The notes under the pieces are model-generated. The model was not told the DNA's origin, searched no databases, and was given only the letters and a program-made list of their open reading frames with translations. Position numbers and translations under genes: made by a program. A DNA stretch of 43,297 nt from Planctomycetaceae bacterium (GTDB lineage: Bacteria > Planctomycetota > Planctomycetia > Pirellulales > Pirellulaceae): the NCBI GenBank assembly GCA_007694185.1, contig RECD01000078.1, positions 1-43,297 of the forward strand. Direction: 5' to 3'. This document shows positions 17,150 to 25,490 of this stretch, one piece after another. How positions within the stretch are numbered: the first letter of the stretch is position 1; each line of letters starts with the position of its first letter.

Positions 17150-20128
17150 ATGAAGTCATTCACCGCGCCGCTGTTCGTCGCCATGCTGGTGGTCGGGTCG
17201 GTCGCCCGTGCCCAGGAAGATTTCCCGCCGTTGGCGGATGTGATCAAGGGCTACGAGCAAATCTCCTCTTCGGATCAGCAAAACCCGCGAGGGCTGTTCA
17301 ACGTTTGGAAGCGGGAAAAAGACGCGCAGTTGCTGTGCGAATTGCCCAAAAATTTCGCCGGCAAGCGGTACTTTGTCGCGCTCACCGTCGGCAGCGGCGA
17401 TCGCTACGCCGGGCTCCAGTCGGGCGATTGGGTAATCGAGTGGCGGCGGTACGACAAGCGGATGGCGGTGCTGGCTCCCAACCTGGACATCCGGGCCGAA
17501 GGGGAGGCGGAGGCCAAAGCGTCTGTCAAACGGTTGTTCACCGATCAAGTCCTGATGGATATCCCGATTCTTGCCATCGGCCCGACCGGTGGCCCCGTGA
17601 TCGATCTGGACCAACTGCTGATCAACAACGCCACCAAGTTCTTCGGATCCTCGGTCCGGGTCACCAACCCGCAATTGGTGTCATTGGGAGCCGCCAAGGT
17701 CTTCCCGAAGAATGTCGAGTTGGCGTTCGAGATCGTCGGCATGGGCGGCCAACTGCAGACGCTGCACTACTCTTTTAGTGAGGTGCCCAGCACCGGCACC
17801 GGATACAAGCCGCGTCTGGCTGACGAACGGGTCGGATACTTCACGACGTCGTACACCGACCTGAGCAAGTACCAAGATGACGACACGCGAGTTCGCTACA
17901 TCAACCGTTGGCACTTGCAGAAGCGCGACCCGAAGCTGAAGTTGAGCCCGCCGAAGGAACCGATCCGGTTCTACATCGAGCACACGACTCCCGTACGGTA
18001 TCGCCGCTGGGTGAAGGCCGGCGTCGAGTATTGGAACAAGGCTTTCGAACAGGTTGGCCTGATCGACGCGATCGTGGTCGAATACCAGGATGCCGACAGC
18101 GGCGTTCACATGGAAAAGGACCCGGAGGACATCCAATACAACTTCGTTCGCTGGTTGAACAACAACGTCGGGACGGCGATCGGGCCGAGCCGCGTCCACC
18201 CCGAAACCGGCGAAATCCTCGACGCCGACATCATCTTGACCGACGGTTGGATTCGGCATTTTAACTTCAATTACAACGACCTGATGCCGAAGTTGGCGAT
18301 GGAAAGTGTCGCTCCCGAAACGTTGGCGTGGCTGGGTAAGAACCCGAATTGGGATCCGCGCGTTCGATTGGCGTCGTCCGAGAACAAGAACTTCTTGCGT
18401 TCCGAGTACGCCCGGCAAGCCACCCAGCCGATGGGCGGTTTCGGCATGGCTCAAGCTGACCCGGCGCTGCTGGGCGATGACGAGTACGACGGCCTGTATG
18501 GGCAGGTCAGTCAGAAAAACGGGCTTTGCATGGCTGCTAGCGGCATGCAGCTCGATCTCGCCCTAGCCCGAATGAATTGGGCGATGGTCCTGTTGGCTGA
18601 CGAAGTCGCCGAAGAGGAAAAGGAAAAGAAGAAGAAGCAGGAAGCCGAGGAGAAGAAAAAACAAGCGGAGGATGGTGACAAGCAGGCCGCGGATGGCAAG
18701 CCCGCCGAAGCCAAGGAGGAAACGCCCAGGGATCAGCCGAAACCCGCCGAGCCGACGGTTGCCGAAAAGTCGGCCGAGCCGAAGTCGGATACGGATCTGC
18801 TGGACGGTATCCCCGAATGGTTTGTCGGCCCGCTGTTGGCAGACTTGGTCGCTCACGAAGTCGGCCACACGCTCGGGTTGCGGCACAACTTCAAGGCTTC
18901 CGCCGCAATGAAGCTGAGCGAAATCAACAGCCCGGAGGTGAAGGGGACCAAAACGATCACCGCCTCGGTGATGGATTACACCCCGATCAACTATCGCTAC
19001 GAAGCGGGTGAGATCCAAGGCGATTACGGGATGACCGACATCGGCCCCTACGATTACTGGGCGATCGAGTACGGCTACACTTTCGATGACAAGAAGTTGC
19101 CCGAGATTCTCAAGCGGTGCAGCGAACCGGAATTGCAGTATGCGACCGATGAGGACACCAGCGGCCCCGATCCGTTGGCGACCCGATATGACTTCAGCGC
19201 CGATCCGCTCGACTACGCGGAAGAGCAGATCAAGCTCGCGGCCCTCTACCGCGACCGCTTGCTGGACAAGTTCGTCCGAGATGGGCAAAGCTGGTCGCGG
19301 GCTCGACGCGGTTACGAGTTGACCCTGTCGATCCAGATGCGAGCCGTCAGCATGATGGCCAACTGGGTAGGTGGTGCCTTTGTGCATCGCGATAAGAAGG
19401 GAGACCCGGGGGATCGGCCACCGATCGAAGTCGTGCCGGCCGAACAACAACGGGCGGCACTCGAATTCGTCATCGAGACGACCTTCAAGGACGAGGCCTA
19501 CGGGTTGACCCCGGAATTGCTCGAGCGGATGTCGGTCGACAAATGGCTCGACAGCGGCGTCCGATCGTCGATCGCGTCCGAGGCGACTTGGCCGATCCAT
19601 GATCGGATCCTCGGCATGCAGGCTTCCGCACTCACCTTGTTGATGAACCCCACGACGCTCCGGCGGGTGCTCGACAACGAGATGCGGTTGCCCGCCGAGA
19701 CCGACGCGCTGACGCTGCCCGAGCTCCTCGATCGGCTCACAGCCGCAGTTTGGAACGAATTGGACAAGGAGTGCCCCGAAGGCCGCAACGATCGTCAGCC
19801 GATGATCAGCAGTTTGCGGCGGAACCTGCAACGGGAACACGCACAGCGGCTGATCGATCTGGTCCTGAAGGAGCCCTCCGACACGGCCGCTTTCAAGCCG
19901 ATCGGGACGTTGGCCAAGATGCAGTTGCGTCAGCTCAAGGCGCGGATCGGTACGACCCTCGAGACCTGCGCCGGCAAGATGGACGCCTATTCGGACGCCC
20001 ACCTGACAGAAACGCATGAACGGATCACCCGCGTGCTCGAAGCCGGTTTCTTGGCGGGCGGTCTGCCGCAGGGCGGTTCGCAGCAGATCATCCTGCTCGG
20101 GGGCGAAACGCCGGAAAACGCTCGCTGA
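17150..20128 (+). CDS. Secreted zinc-dependent metalloprotease (HExxHxxGxxH, DUF5117/DUF4953 type)
   Basis: A 992-residue protein with a signal peptide ('PLFVAMLVVGSVARA'). The zinc motif 'HEVGHTLGLRHN' is at residues 569-580, followed by the Met-turn region 'SVMDYTPINY', which is characteristic of met-zincins. The N-terminal half matches the DUF5117-like part ('FYIEHTTPVRYRRWVKAGVEYWNKAFEQ' region) and the C-terminal half the DUF4953-like part of this bacterial family. It probably acts outside the cytoplasm on proteins; the substrate is unknown. A low-complexity Lys/Glu/Ala/Pro stretch of about 60 residues (roughly 486-547) sits just before the zinc motif and looks like an inserted flexible linker. 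The gene is monocistronic, with a strong terminator 47 bases after its stop. Confidence 0.92.
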   Translation: MKSFTAPLFVAMLVVGSVARAQEDFPPLADVIKGYEQISSSDQQNPRGLFNVWKREKDAQLLCELPKNFAGKRYFVALTVGSGDRYAGLQSGDWVIEWRRYDKRMAVLAPNLDIRAEGEAEAKASVKRLFTDQVLMDIPILAIGPTGGPVIDLDQLLINNATKFFGSSVRVTNPQLVSLGAAKVFPKNVELAFEIVGMGGQLQTLHYSFSEVPSTGTGYKPRLADERVGYFTTSYTDLSKYQDDDTRVRYINRWHLQKRDPKLKLSPPKEPIRFYIEHTTPVRYRRWVKAGVEYWNKAFEQVGLIDAIVVEYQDADSGVHMEKDPEDIQYNFVRWLNNNVGTAIGPSRVHPETGEILDADIILTDGWIRHFNFNYNDLMPKLAMESVAPETLAWLGKNPNWDPRVRLASSENKNFLRSEYARQATQPMGGFGMAQADPALLGDDEYDGLYGQVSQKNGLCMAASGMQLDLALARMNWAMVLLADEVAEEEKEKKKKQEAEEKKKQAEDGDKQAADGKPAEAKEETPRDQPKPAEPTVAEKSAEPKSDTDLLDGIPEWFVGPLLADLVAHEVGHTLGLRHNFKASAAMKLSEINSPEVKGTKTITASVMDYTPINYRYEAGEIQGDYGMTDIGPYDYWAIEYGYTFDDKKLPEILKRCSEPELQYATDEDTSGPDPLATRYDFSADPLDYAEEQIKLAALYRDRLLDKFVRDGQSWSRARRGYELTLSIQMRAVSMMANWVGGAFVHRDKKGDPGDRPPIEVVPAEQQRAALEFVIETTFKDEAYGLTPELLERMSVDKWLDSGVRSSIASEATWPIHDRILGMQASALTLLMNPTTLRRVLDNEMRLPAETDALTLPELLDRLTAAVWNELDKECPEGRNDRQPMISSLRRNLQREHAQRLIDLVLKEPSDTAAFKPIGTLAKMQLRQLKARIGTTLETCAGKMDAYSDAHLTETHERITRVLEAGFLAGGLPQGGSQQIILLGGETPENAR

Positions 20129-20174
20129 TCGCGGCCCCCGGTGGCCCTCGAGTTGCTGTCCTGACAGCCTGATC

Positions 20175-20215
20175 GCCAGCCGAAGTCGTGCTCACGACTT
20201 CGGCTGGCTTTTTTT
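20175..20215 (+). terminator. Rho-independent terminator of the metalloprotease gene
   Basis: A perfect 14-bp stem (20175-20188 with 20195-20208), six-base loop and seven Ts (20209-20215). Confidence 0.92.
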
Positions 20216-20294
20216 ATGTCAGCGGTTCGCCGGGCGAGCGGGTCGAGCCGGCTGAGCCGGCGCCGTGGCAGAAAAGGCTCGGGCGAGGACCCTT

Positions 20295-21083
20295 TCACCA
20301 GATGTCCGCCTCGACGAGCTGGCGGGTGGCCTGATTGGCCCAGTCGCGGTTCGCGTGGGGACTCGCGGGACTGGGGTGGAGGATGCGGGCGATCCGCGGC
20401 GCCGCCTTTGGGTTGTTGATCACCCGCCGCAGGCAGGCTTCCGCGAAGCCGCCGACGCCGACCACCGTTTCGGGACGGAGGAGCTCGATCACCTTTGCCA
20501 AGTGTCCGTCGCAAACCGCATCGAGCGGCTGACGCTCGGCCCCCGGAAGCTTATCGGGAGTGCGGTTGCGACCGCTCGATTCCATGAAAACGAGCGGGCA
20601 GTAATTGATCACATAGTGATGTTCGAAAAAACGCTCGGCGGTGCCGAAACGGTCGCGAAACAGGCCCCACAGTCGCTTGCCGCTGACCTCGCTCCGCTGG
20701 CATGCGAAGCCGACGACCGGCCGCTTGGGGTGTTCTGGCACCGGCTTACCGATCGGGGCGTCGATTCCCATCCAGTCGCGCACCGCTTCGATTTGACCGA
20801 ACGGAACGCCGGTTTGAGCCATGCCCCATGGGCCGGGGTTCATTCCCAAGAAGAGGACTCGGACCGTTTCCGGACGGCAGAGTCGGAGGTAGGCGCGATG
20901 GGCCGGCCAGGCATAACCCAGCGGGTTGTAGACGTGCGTGATCGGCGGGCTGAAGACCAGCGAATCGACCGCTCGGGCCAATCGCTGGGCCGCCAATTCC
21001 AAGCCGCGCAGCGGCGCTTGCACGGGCCGTTTGCCGCTGAAGTCTGAAGGCGGTTCGGGTGACGGTGGCATCTCGGATCTCAT
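20295..21083 (-). CDS. SMUG1-type uracil-DNA glycosylase
   Basis: A 262-residue protein of the single-strand-selective monofunctional uracil-DNA glycosylase family, which excises uracil and oxidised pyrimidines in base excision repair. Motif 1 'GMNPGPWGMAQTGVPFG' (80-96) and the DNA-intercalating loop 'HPSPASPHAN' (236-245) are both intact, and 'NYCPL' (160-164) supplies the base-contacting Asn. The first 25 residues are Pro-rich and not conserved. The start ATG 21083 overlaps the stop of the upstream AroE-like gene (ATGA); the frame remains open to 21146. It is the last gene of a three-gene operon with a zinc-ribbon membrane protein and a degenerate AroE. Confidence 0.92.
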   Translation of the reverse strand: MRSEMPPSPEPPSDFSGKRPVQAPLRGLELAAQRLARAVDSLVFSPPITHVYNPLGYAWPAHRAYLRLCRPETVRVLFLGMNPGPWGMAQTGVPFGQIEAVRDWMGIDAPIGKPVPEHPKRPVVGFACQRSEVSGKRLWGLFRDRFGTAERFFEHHYVINYCPLVFMESSGRNRTPDKLPGAERQPLDAVCDGHLAKVIELLRPETVVGVGGFAEACLRRVINNPKAAPRIARILHPSPASPHANRDWANQATRQLVEADIW

Positions 21084-21916
21084 ATCGCCAGATACTCCTC
21101 GAGCGCCTCGGCGATCAATTCGTGGTTGGGGGTTTGGCCGGTCCAACTGCGGAGCGCGATCACCAGCCGATCGACCTCCGATTCGATCACCGTGACCGTC
21201 TGCGCAATCCCGAGATCGGGGCAGCGAAAATCAGCAGTCAGGTTGTTCGGATGGGGTAGGTCGATCAACAAGGACGCGGGATGGAGGCCGCCGCTGAGGG
21301 CGGGTCGCAGGGTCCGCAGCGGGTCTTCGACCGGCACACCCTTGGTGGCTTTCGCGGGCGATCGCGGGGTCCGGAGCAATAACAGCGGTTCGGACATTTC
21401 GGCTGGTGTGAGCTGGGATACGGGCGGGGGCAAGTCGACCGAGTGCGGCCCGCTGATCACGGCGGCAGATTCCGCATCCAGCGGGCAGGTCGCCCGCAGG
21501 GTGGTCTCAGACCTCTGTTGATACTCCCGCACCCGGCCGATGACCGTTTCGGCGAGAAAATGGCAACCGGTCCAGCAAGCCTGGCCACCGGCGGCGGGTG
21601 CTTCGAGCCGCAGTCCGTCACACCAGCCCGCCGCGGGGTGTTCGGGCGCAGCTTGTTCGTGGGCGGTCGTCGAACGCTGCCGAAGCCAGTCGGACGCTTG
21701 GCTTTGATGTGGATGGGCTATCAAGGCGCCCCGAAACCGCAACGCCTCCGTCCCACGGATGGCAGCGGCGAGCGAGTCCGGCGAAACTTCGAACGATAGG
21801 CAGAACCAGTCGAGTTTCAGATCTGCCAACGCTCGCGTGATGCAGAATTGAGCGGGATTACCGGCGATCGGAAACCCGAGCACGCAGACGACGGGTTGAG
21901 ACGGCGAGTCAAGCAT
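21080..21916 (-). CDS. Degenerate shikimate dehydrogenase homologue (AroE-like), probably non-catalytic
   Basis: A 278-residue protein with the length and ends of shikimate dehydrogenase: 'VVCVLGFPIAGNPAQFCI' corresponds to the substrate-domain start, 'FEVSPDSLAAAIRGTEALRF' to the following helix, and 'LRSWTGQTPNHELIAEAL' to the family's C-terminal helices. The key residues are lost: the SxS shikimate loop is replaced, the catalytic Lys after the 'PH' turn is Gln ('IAHPHQSQ'), the NTD motif is missing, and no GxGGxA nucleotide loop is visible. It is therefore unlikely to reduce dehydroshikimate and may bind a ligand or a partner. ATG 21916 overlaps the zinc-ribbon gene's stop by eight bases, and its own stop overlaps the SMUG1 start, so the three are translationally coupled. 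Confidence 0.7.
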   Translation of the reverse strand: MLDSPSQPVVCVLGFPIAGNPAQFCITRALADLKLDWFCLSFEVSPDSLAAAIRGTEALRFRGALIAHPHQSQASDWLRQRSTTAHEQAAPEHPAAGWCDGLRLEAPAAGGQACWTGCHFLAETVIGRVREYQQRSETTLRATCPLDAESAAVISGPHSVDLPPPVSQLTPAEMSEPLLLLRTPRSPAKATKGVPVEDPLRTLRPALSGGLHPASLLIDLPHPNNLTADFRCPDLGIAQTVTVIESEVDRLVIALRSWTGQTPNHELIAEALEEYLAI

Positions 21917-22457
21917 CGGCACGAGTCGGGCGGCCGACCACACCGATCACGGCAGCGAGGCCGGCGACGATTGCCGCGGCGAGCATTCCGAGCATCCCTT
22001 TCCGCAGCCAAGCGGAACGTTCATCTGCGATCTGGCGGTACGGGTACGGCATCGCGAGCTCTTCGCTGAACGATTCGATCTGTTGCCACTCGCGGACCAA
22101 TTGCGCGGCGGGGAGTTCCGGGTAATACGTTTCGATCTCCACGATGTGGTCGGCCGTGCTCCCGGGGACCGTGATCGCCCAGCCCCGGATCAGACAGAAA
22201 CCACCCAAGATGGCGGCGATAGCGGCGACGAAAAAGCAGGCGACAAAAGCCACTCGGCTGCCGGACAGGCTGCCGGCTTGGGAGAGCGATGCCGCGACCG
22301 CACCACTTTCCGATGCGGTCGCGTCCAGCCGACGAAGTTCACCCAACTTGGGGAGGTTGACGGTTTGCCCGCAATGCGGGCAATTCGTCTGCGACCCGGC
22401 TTGGCTGGCCGCCACGTTGAACGACGTGCCGCAGGAGGGACAGGGAAACGCTGGCAT
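21909..22457 (-). CDS. Zinc-ribbon membrane protein
   Basis: A 182-residue protein. C6/C9 ('FPCPSCG') and C26/C29 ('NCPHCGQTVNLP') form an MJ0042-like zinc ribbon. Two membrane helices follow, at about 68-92 ('VAFVACFFVAAIAAILGG') and 153-175 ('MLGMLAAAIVAGLAAVIGVVG'), with a polar segment of about 60 residues between them. Function is unknown. It is the first gene of a coupled operon with the AroE-like and SMUG1-type genes. Its ribbon resembles the one on the large protein at 2644-4899. Confidence 0.8.
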   Translation of the reverse strand: MPAFPCPSCGTSFNVAASQAGSQTNCPHCGQTVNLPKLGELRRLDATASESGAVAASLSQAGSLSGSRVAFVACFFVAAIAAILGGFCLIRGWAITVPGSTADHIVEIETYYPELPAAQLVREWQQIESFSEELAMPYPYRQIADERSAWLRKGMLGMLAAAIVAGLAAVIGVVGRPTRADA

Positions 22458-22873
22458 CGTGTTGGCTTAAAGGGTCCGAGGTTGTCGGTCAGTGGTTTCC
22501 GGAGGGCGGCGGCAACCCGTCCAAATGATCGATCAAGAAATCGCGCTGCGTCCTATTCGAACAGAAAAGCTGCGGGATGAAAGAATCGAAACCGGCGCCC
22601 CGTACGTGGCGACACCGCACGATCGCTAGGCACCCGGCGTGGGCGACGAACAGCCGCGAATCGTTTGTTTTAACCGGCTGGGGCGATCGGGCAAAGCCAG
22701 TGGAAGGCTTTCTCGGAAGAAGGTGCGAGCCCCCACGAGGATGGCGAAATGAACCAGAAATCCGTGGCGGCAATGACCGCAGAACTGGACCTGAGACCGA
22801 AAACGACTAGAATCGCAGAGGGGCAGTCGCCAACTACCCGACCCTGACCAGTCGTCGTCTGATTCGGACGACC

Positions 22874-23030
22874 ACCCGAACGGGCTCCACATCGGACTGA
22901 ATCGTCCGCATCACGCGACCGCTCAGCGACACATTCAACATCCGCAAACATTTTTGGACCAAGCTGGGACGTGGTCCAAAGTGTCGTCTGATGGTTCGGG
23001 ACCGCGAGCCAAACGGTCGGGTGAGGCGGT
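22874..23030. repeat. Long imperfect inverted repeat
   Basis: The core is a perfect 9-bp inverted repeat, TTTGGACCA (22953-22961) and TGGTCCAAA (22972-22980), with a ten-base loop. Further pairing with mismatches and bulges can be followed outward for about 15 bases, and an outer segment near 22874-22890 (CACCCGAACGG) faces a similar inverted one near 23015-23030. It could be a structured RNA or a MITE-like remnant. Confidence 0.4.
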
Positions 23031-23312
23031 GTGAGGTTGGGTCGTTAATCATCGCGTCGAGTCGAATCTCAGGATGGGGACACTCGGCGAACGTCAACCG
23101 GCGACAATTCCGTGGGTCTGCGAGTTAGAGCGTCTGCTCATCGGCTCGTGGGTGGGCCCACGGGTTTGCCAAGGGTGTCACCGCGAACAAGTCGGCCTAA
23201 CAGTAATTTTTTGCCAATTTGGCGAGGATCGTTCGGCGGTTTAGGACGCGTGGTAAACTTGGGAAGAAAGCTGCCGCTGGACTTTCACAATTGATCTGAA
23301 TCAAGCACGGTA

Positions 23313-23317
23313 AGGAG
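23313..23317 (+). promoter_or_regulatory. Ribosome-binding site deciding the sigma factor start
   Basis: AGGAG lies eight bases before TTG 23326. It would overlap the alternative GTG at 23317, so the TTG start is favoured. Confidence 0.6.
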
Positions 23318-23325
23318 TGCAGGCC

Positions 23326-24888
23326 TTGTACGAAACGCTTTTGGATGACTTCGAAGACGACTCGCTGCGTTCGGCGGACGTGGAAGACGGCTTTCGCAAG
23401 CTTCCGGTGGATGACGATGATGACGACGTCGTCGCCGTAGCCGCTGCGAGGTCGGGGGACGGCGAGGTTCAGTTGGAGAGCCCGGACGAACTGTTGTCCG
23501 GGTTTGACGACAACGAATCGTGGTCGGACGACCCGGTCCGAATGTATTTGACGCAGATGGGTGAGATCCCCCTGCTGACACGTCGCCAAGAGGTCGAGCT
23601 GGCCAAGCGGATCGAGGAGACTCGTCGCCGCTTCCGCACGAAGCTTTTGGAGAATCACTACGTCCTGTTGGAGGCGTTCAAGACGCTCCGCAAGGTGCAT
23701 CGCGGCCAGTTGCCGTTCGATCGGACGGTCCAGGTGTCGGTCACGGACCATCTCGAGAAGGAACAGATTCTCGGGCGCTTGCCTCACAACCTGCGAACGT
23801 TGGCGGTGTTGTTGCGTCGCAATCGGCATGATTGGCAGACCGCGCTCAGCAAGAACGCCTCAGAACGACGGCGAAATCAGGCCTGGCAATCGCTCGCCCG
23901 TCGTCGGCGTCGTGCCGTCCGGTTGATCGAGGAACTCGGCTTGCGGACTCAGCGGATCGAAAACCGGATCGGGCTGCTGGAAAAATTCCTGCATCGCCTG
24001 GACGAGATCGAGACCCAGATCAAGGGGTTGGGGCGTTCGAAGCAGGACGCCGAACAGCGAGCCAAGTTGCTTCACGAGCGGCGTCAGATCATGACCGCTT
24101 GCCAAGAGACCCCCACTTCTCTCCGTAACCGCGTCGGTGTGCTCAATCGGGTTTACTCCGATTACCAGCAGGCTAAGCGGGAATTGAGCGAGGGGAACCT
24201 GCGGTTGGTCGTGTCGATCGCGAAGAAGTATCGCAACCGCGGGCTGTCGTTTCTCGACCTGATCCAGGAAGGGAACGCCGGCCTGATGCGGGCGGTCGAC
24301 AAGTTCGAATACCGCCGTGGCTTCAAGTTCTGCACCTACGCGACTTGGTGGATCCGTCAAGCGATCACCCGAGCCGTGGCGGACCAGAGCCGCACGATCC
24401 GGATTCCGGTACACATGGTCGAAACGATGAGTCGCGTTCGTAACGTGGCTCGGCAGTTGCTCCAGGAACTCGGCCGTGAGCCGACGATCGAAGAGACCGC
24501 CCGGCGGGCCGACACGACCGTCGAGGAAGCGCGTCGGGTGTTGACGATGAGCCGATTTCCGATCTCTCTCGATCGGCCCGTCGGCAACAGCGAAGACAGC
24601 CAATTCGGCGACCTGCTGCCGGACGGAACGGCCGAAAGCCCGCAGATCGGTGCCGCCCAGGAGATGCTCAAAAACCGCATCACTAACGTGTTGAAAAGCC
24701 TTTCCTACCGGGAACGCGAGATCATCAAGTTGCGTTACGGTCTGGGTGATGGCTACAGCTACACGCTAGAAGAGGTCGGCCACATCTTCAAGGTGACCCG
24801 GGAGCGGATCCGTCAGATCGAGGCCAAAGCGGTTCGCAAGCTGCAACAGCCCAGCCGCAGCCAGGATCTGGTAGGCTTTCTCGACTGA
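23326..24888 (+). CDS. rpoD: Primary RNA polymerase sigma factor (sigma-70 family, RpoD/SigA)
   Basis: A 520-residue sigma factor that directs RNA polymerase to -35/-10 promoters. A very acidic N-terminal segment (poly-Asp near residue 30) stands in place of a typical region 1.1. Region 1.2 begins at '[19 protein letters not shown]', region 2 has the highly conserved '[17 protein letters not shown]' and '[18 protein letters not shown]', and region 4.2 has '[16 protein letters not shown]' ending in '[13 protein letters not shown]', as in primary sigmas. A spacer of about 200 residues separates regions 1.2 and 2, as is common in group 1 sigmas. The start is TTG 23326 by Shine-Dalgarno spacing; GTG 23317 would add three residues. 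A strong terminator follows, so it is probably monocistronic. Confidence 0.93.
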   Translation: MYETLLDDFEDDSLRSADVEDGFRKLPVDDDDDDVVAVAAARSGDGEVQLESPDELLSGFDDNESWSDDPVRMYLTQMGEIPLLTRRQEVELAKRIEETRRRFRTKLLENHYVLLEAFKTLRKVHRGQLPFDRTVQVSVTDHLEKEQILGRLPHNLRTLAVLLRRNRHDWQTALSKNASERRRNQAWQSLARRRRRAVRLIEELGLRTQRIENRIGLLEKFLHRLDEIETQIKGLGRSKQDAEQRAKLLHERRQIMTACQETPTSLRNRVGVLNRVYSDYQQAKRELSEGNLRLVVSIAKKYRNRGLSFLDLIQEGNAGLMRAVDKFEYRRGFKFCTYATWWIRQAITRAVADQSRTIRIPVHMVETMSRVRNVARQLLQELGREPTIEETARRADTTVEEARRVLTMSRFPISLDRPVGNSEDSQFGDLLPDGTAESPQIGAAQEMLKNRITNVLKSLSYREREIIKLRYGLGDGYSYTLEEVGHIFKVTRERIRQIEAKAVRKLQQPSRSQDLVGFLD

Positions 24889-24933
24889 TCACGCGGATCT
24901 CGCGACCTTGGCGTCGCCCCGCTTCAATACGCT

Positions 24934-24977
24934 CGGCGGTGAATTCGCTTTCGTGAATTCACCGCCGTTTCGTTTTT
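24934..24977 (+). terminator. Rho-independent terminator of the sigma factor gene
   Basis: A perfect 13-bp stem (24934-24946 with 24955-24967), eight-base loop, then a T-rich tail (24968-24977). Confidence 0.9.
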
Positions 24978-25080
24978 CGGGGTGTCTCGACCCAATCGAA
25001 CCGCAGCCCGGATTGACGAACGTGGCGACGCGGGCCGGTTCGGTGCGTCCGCGTTTCCAGGCCGGCGATTCCCGGTCGGA

Positions 25081-25314
25081 TCAGCGACGAAGTGCTCGAT
25101 CTTCCGCTTGAGCCGCCTTCAGCGCCGCAGCTTCCCGCGGCAGTTTGAACTCGGGCCCAGCCGGGAAGTACTGCACGTCGTCGTGCAAGTAATAGGGACT
25201 GGGAAGCGTCTGGCCGTTCATCGAAACCTGGCATCCGCCGACCCCGCCCAGCAACCCGGCGACGCAGAGCAACAGCAAGCAAGTCGAGCGGAAGGAATAT
25301 TGACGATGGATCAT
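25081..25314 (-). CDS. Small lipoprotein, unknown function
   Basis: A 77-residue lipoprotein from ATG 25314: basic start, hydrophobic core 'CLLLLCVAGLLGGVGGC' with the lipobox cysteine at residue 28. The mature part is short, with 'SPYYLHDDVQYFPAGPEFKL' and an Ala/Lys/Glu-rich helical tail. It is of a type conserved in planctomycetes; no function is known. The frame extends to 25410 but the extension is not signal-like. Confidence 0.75.
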   Translation of the reverse strand: MIHRQYSFRSTCLLLLCVAGLLGGVGGCQVSMNGQTLPSPYYLHDDVQYFPAGPEFKLPREAAALKAAQAEDRALRR

Positions 25315-25490
25315 GTTCGGAGTCGCCTTATGCAGACCATTGCGAATTATCGGTTCTCGCGGTCCAGGCGGAGAACCATCGTTAACCGTTATCGGCGGCT
25401 CATCCCGCAAACTTTGACTCGATCGGAGGAAAAAACCGGTTCCGTACGATCGGCCGGCGTTTGCCAGGTCGAGGCGAGCGGTTGGGCGTG

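Larger units (their letters stand above)
22458..23325. other. Long intergenic region upstream of the sigma factor gene
   Basis: 868 bases, the longest gene-free stretch in the window. Short open frames exist on both strands (for example 22577-22810 plus and 22834-23097 minus) but show no recognisable family and no ribosome-binding site. The middle holds a long imperfect inverted repeat. Near the right end, TAAACT at 23254-23259 could be a -10 box for the sigma gene, without a good -35. The region may carry a regulatory leader or a small RNA. Confidence 0.4.

Noticed and set aside
18563-20017. A 484-codon minus-strand frame
   Set aside because: Antisense to the metalloprotease; the sense frame has a signal peptide and the zinc motif, while this frame has no motif.
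22834-23097. An 87-codon minus-strand frame in the sigma upstream region
   Set aside because: No ribosome-binding site or similarity, and it overlaps the inverted repeat.
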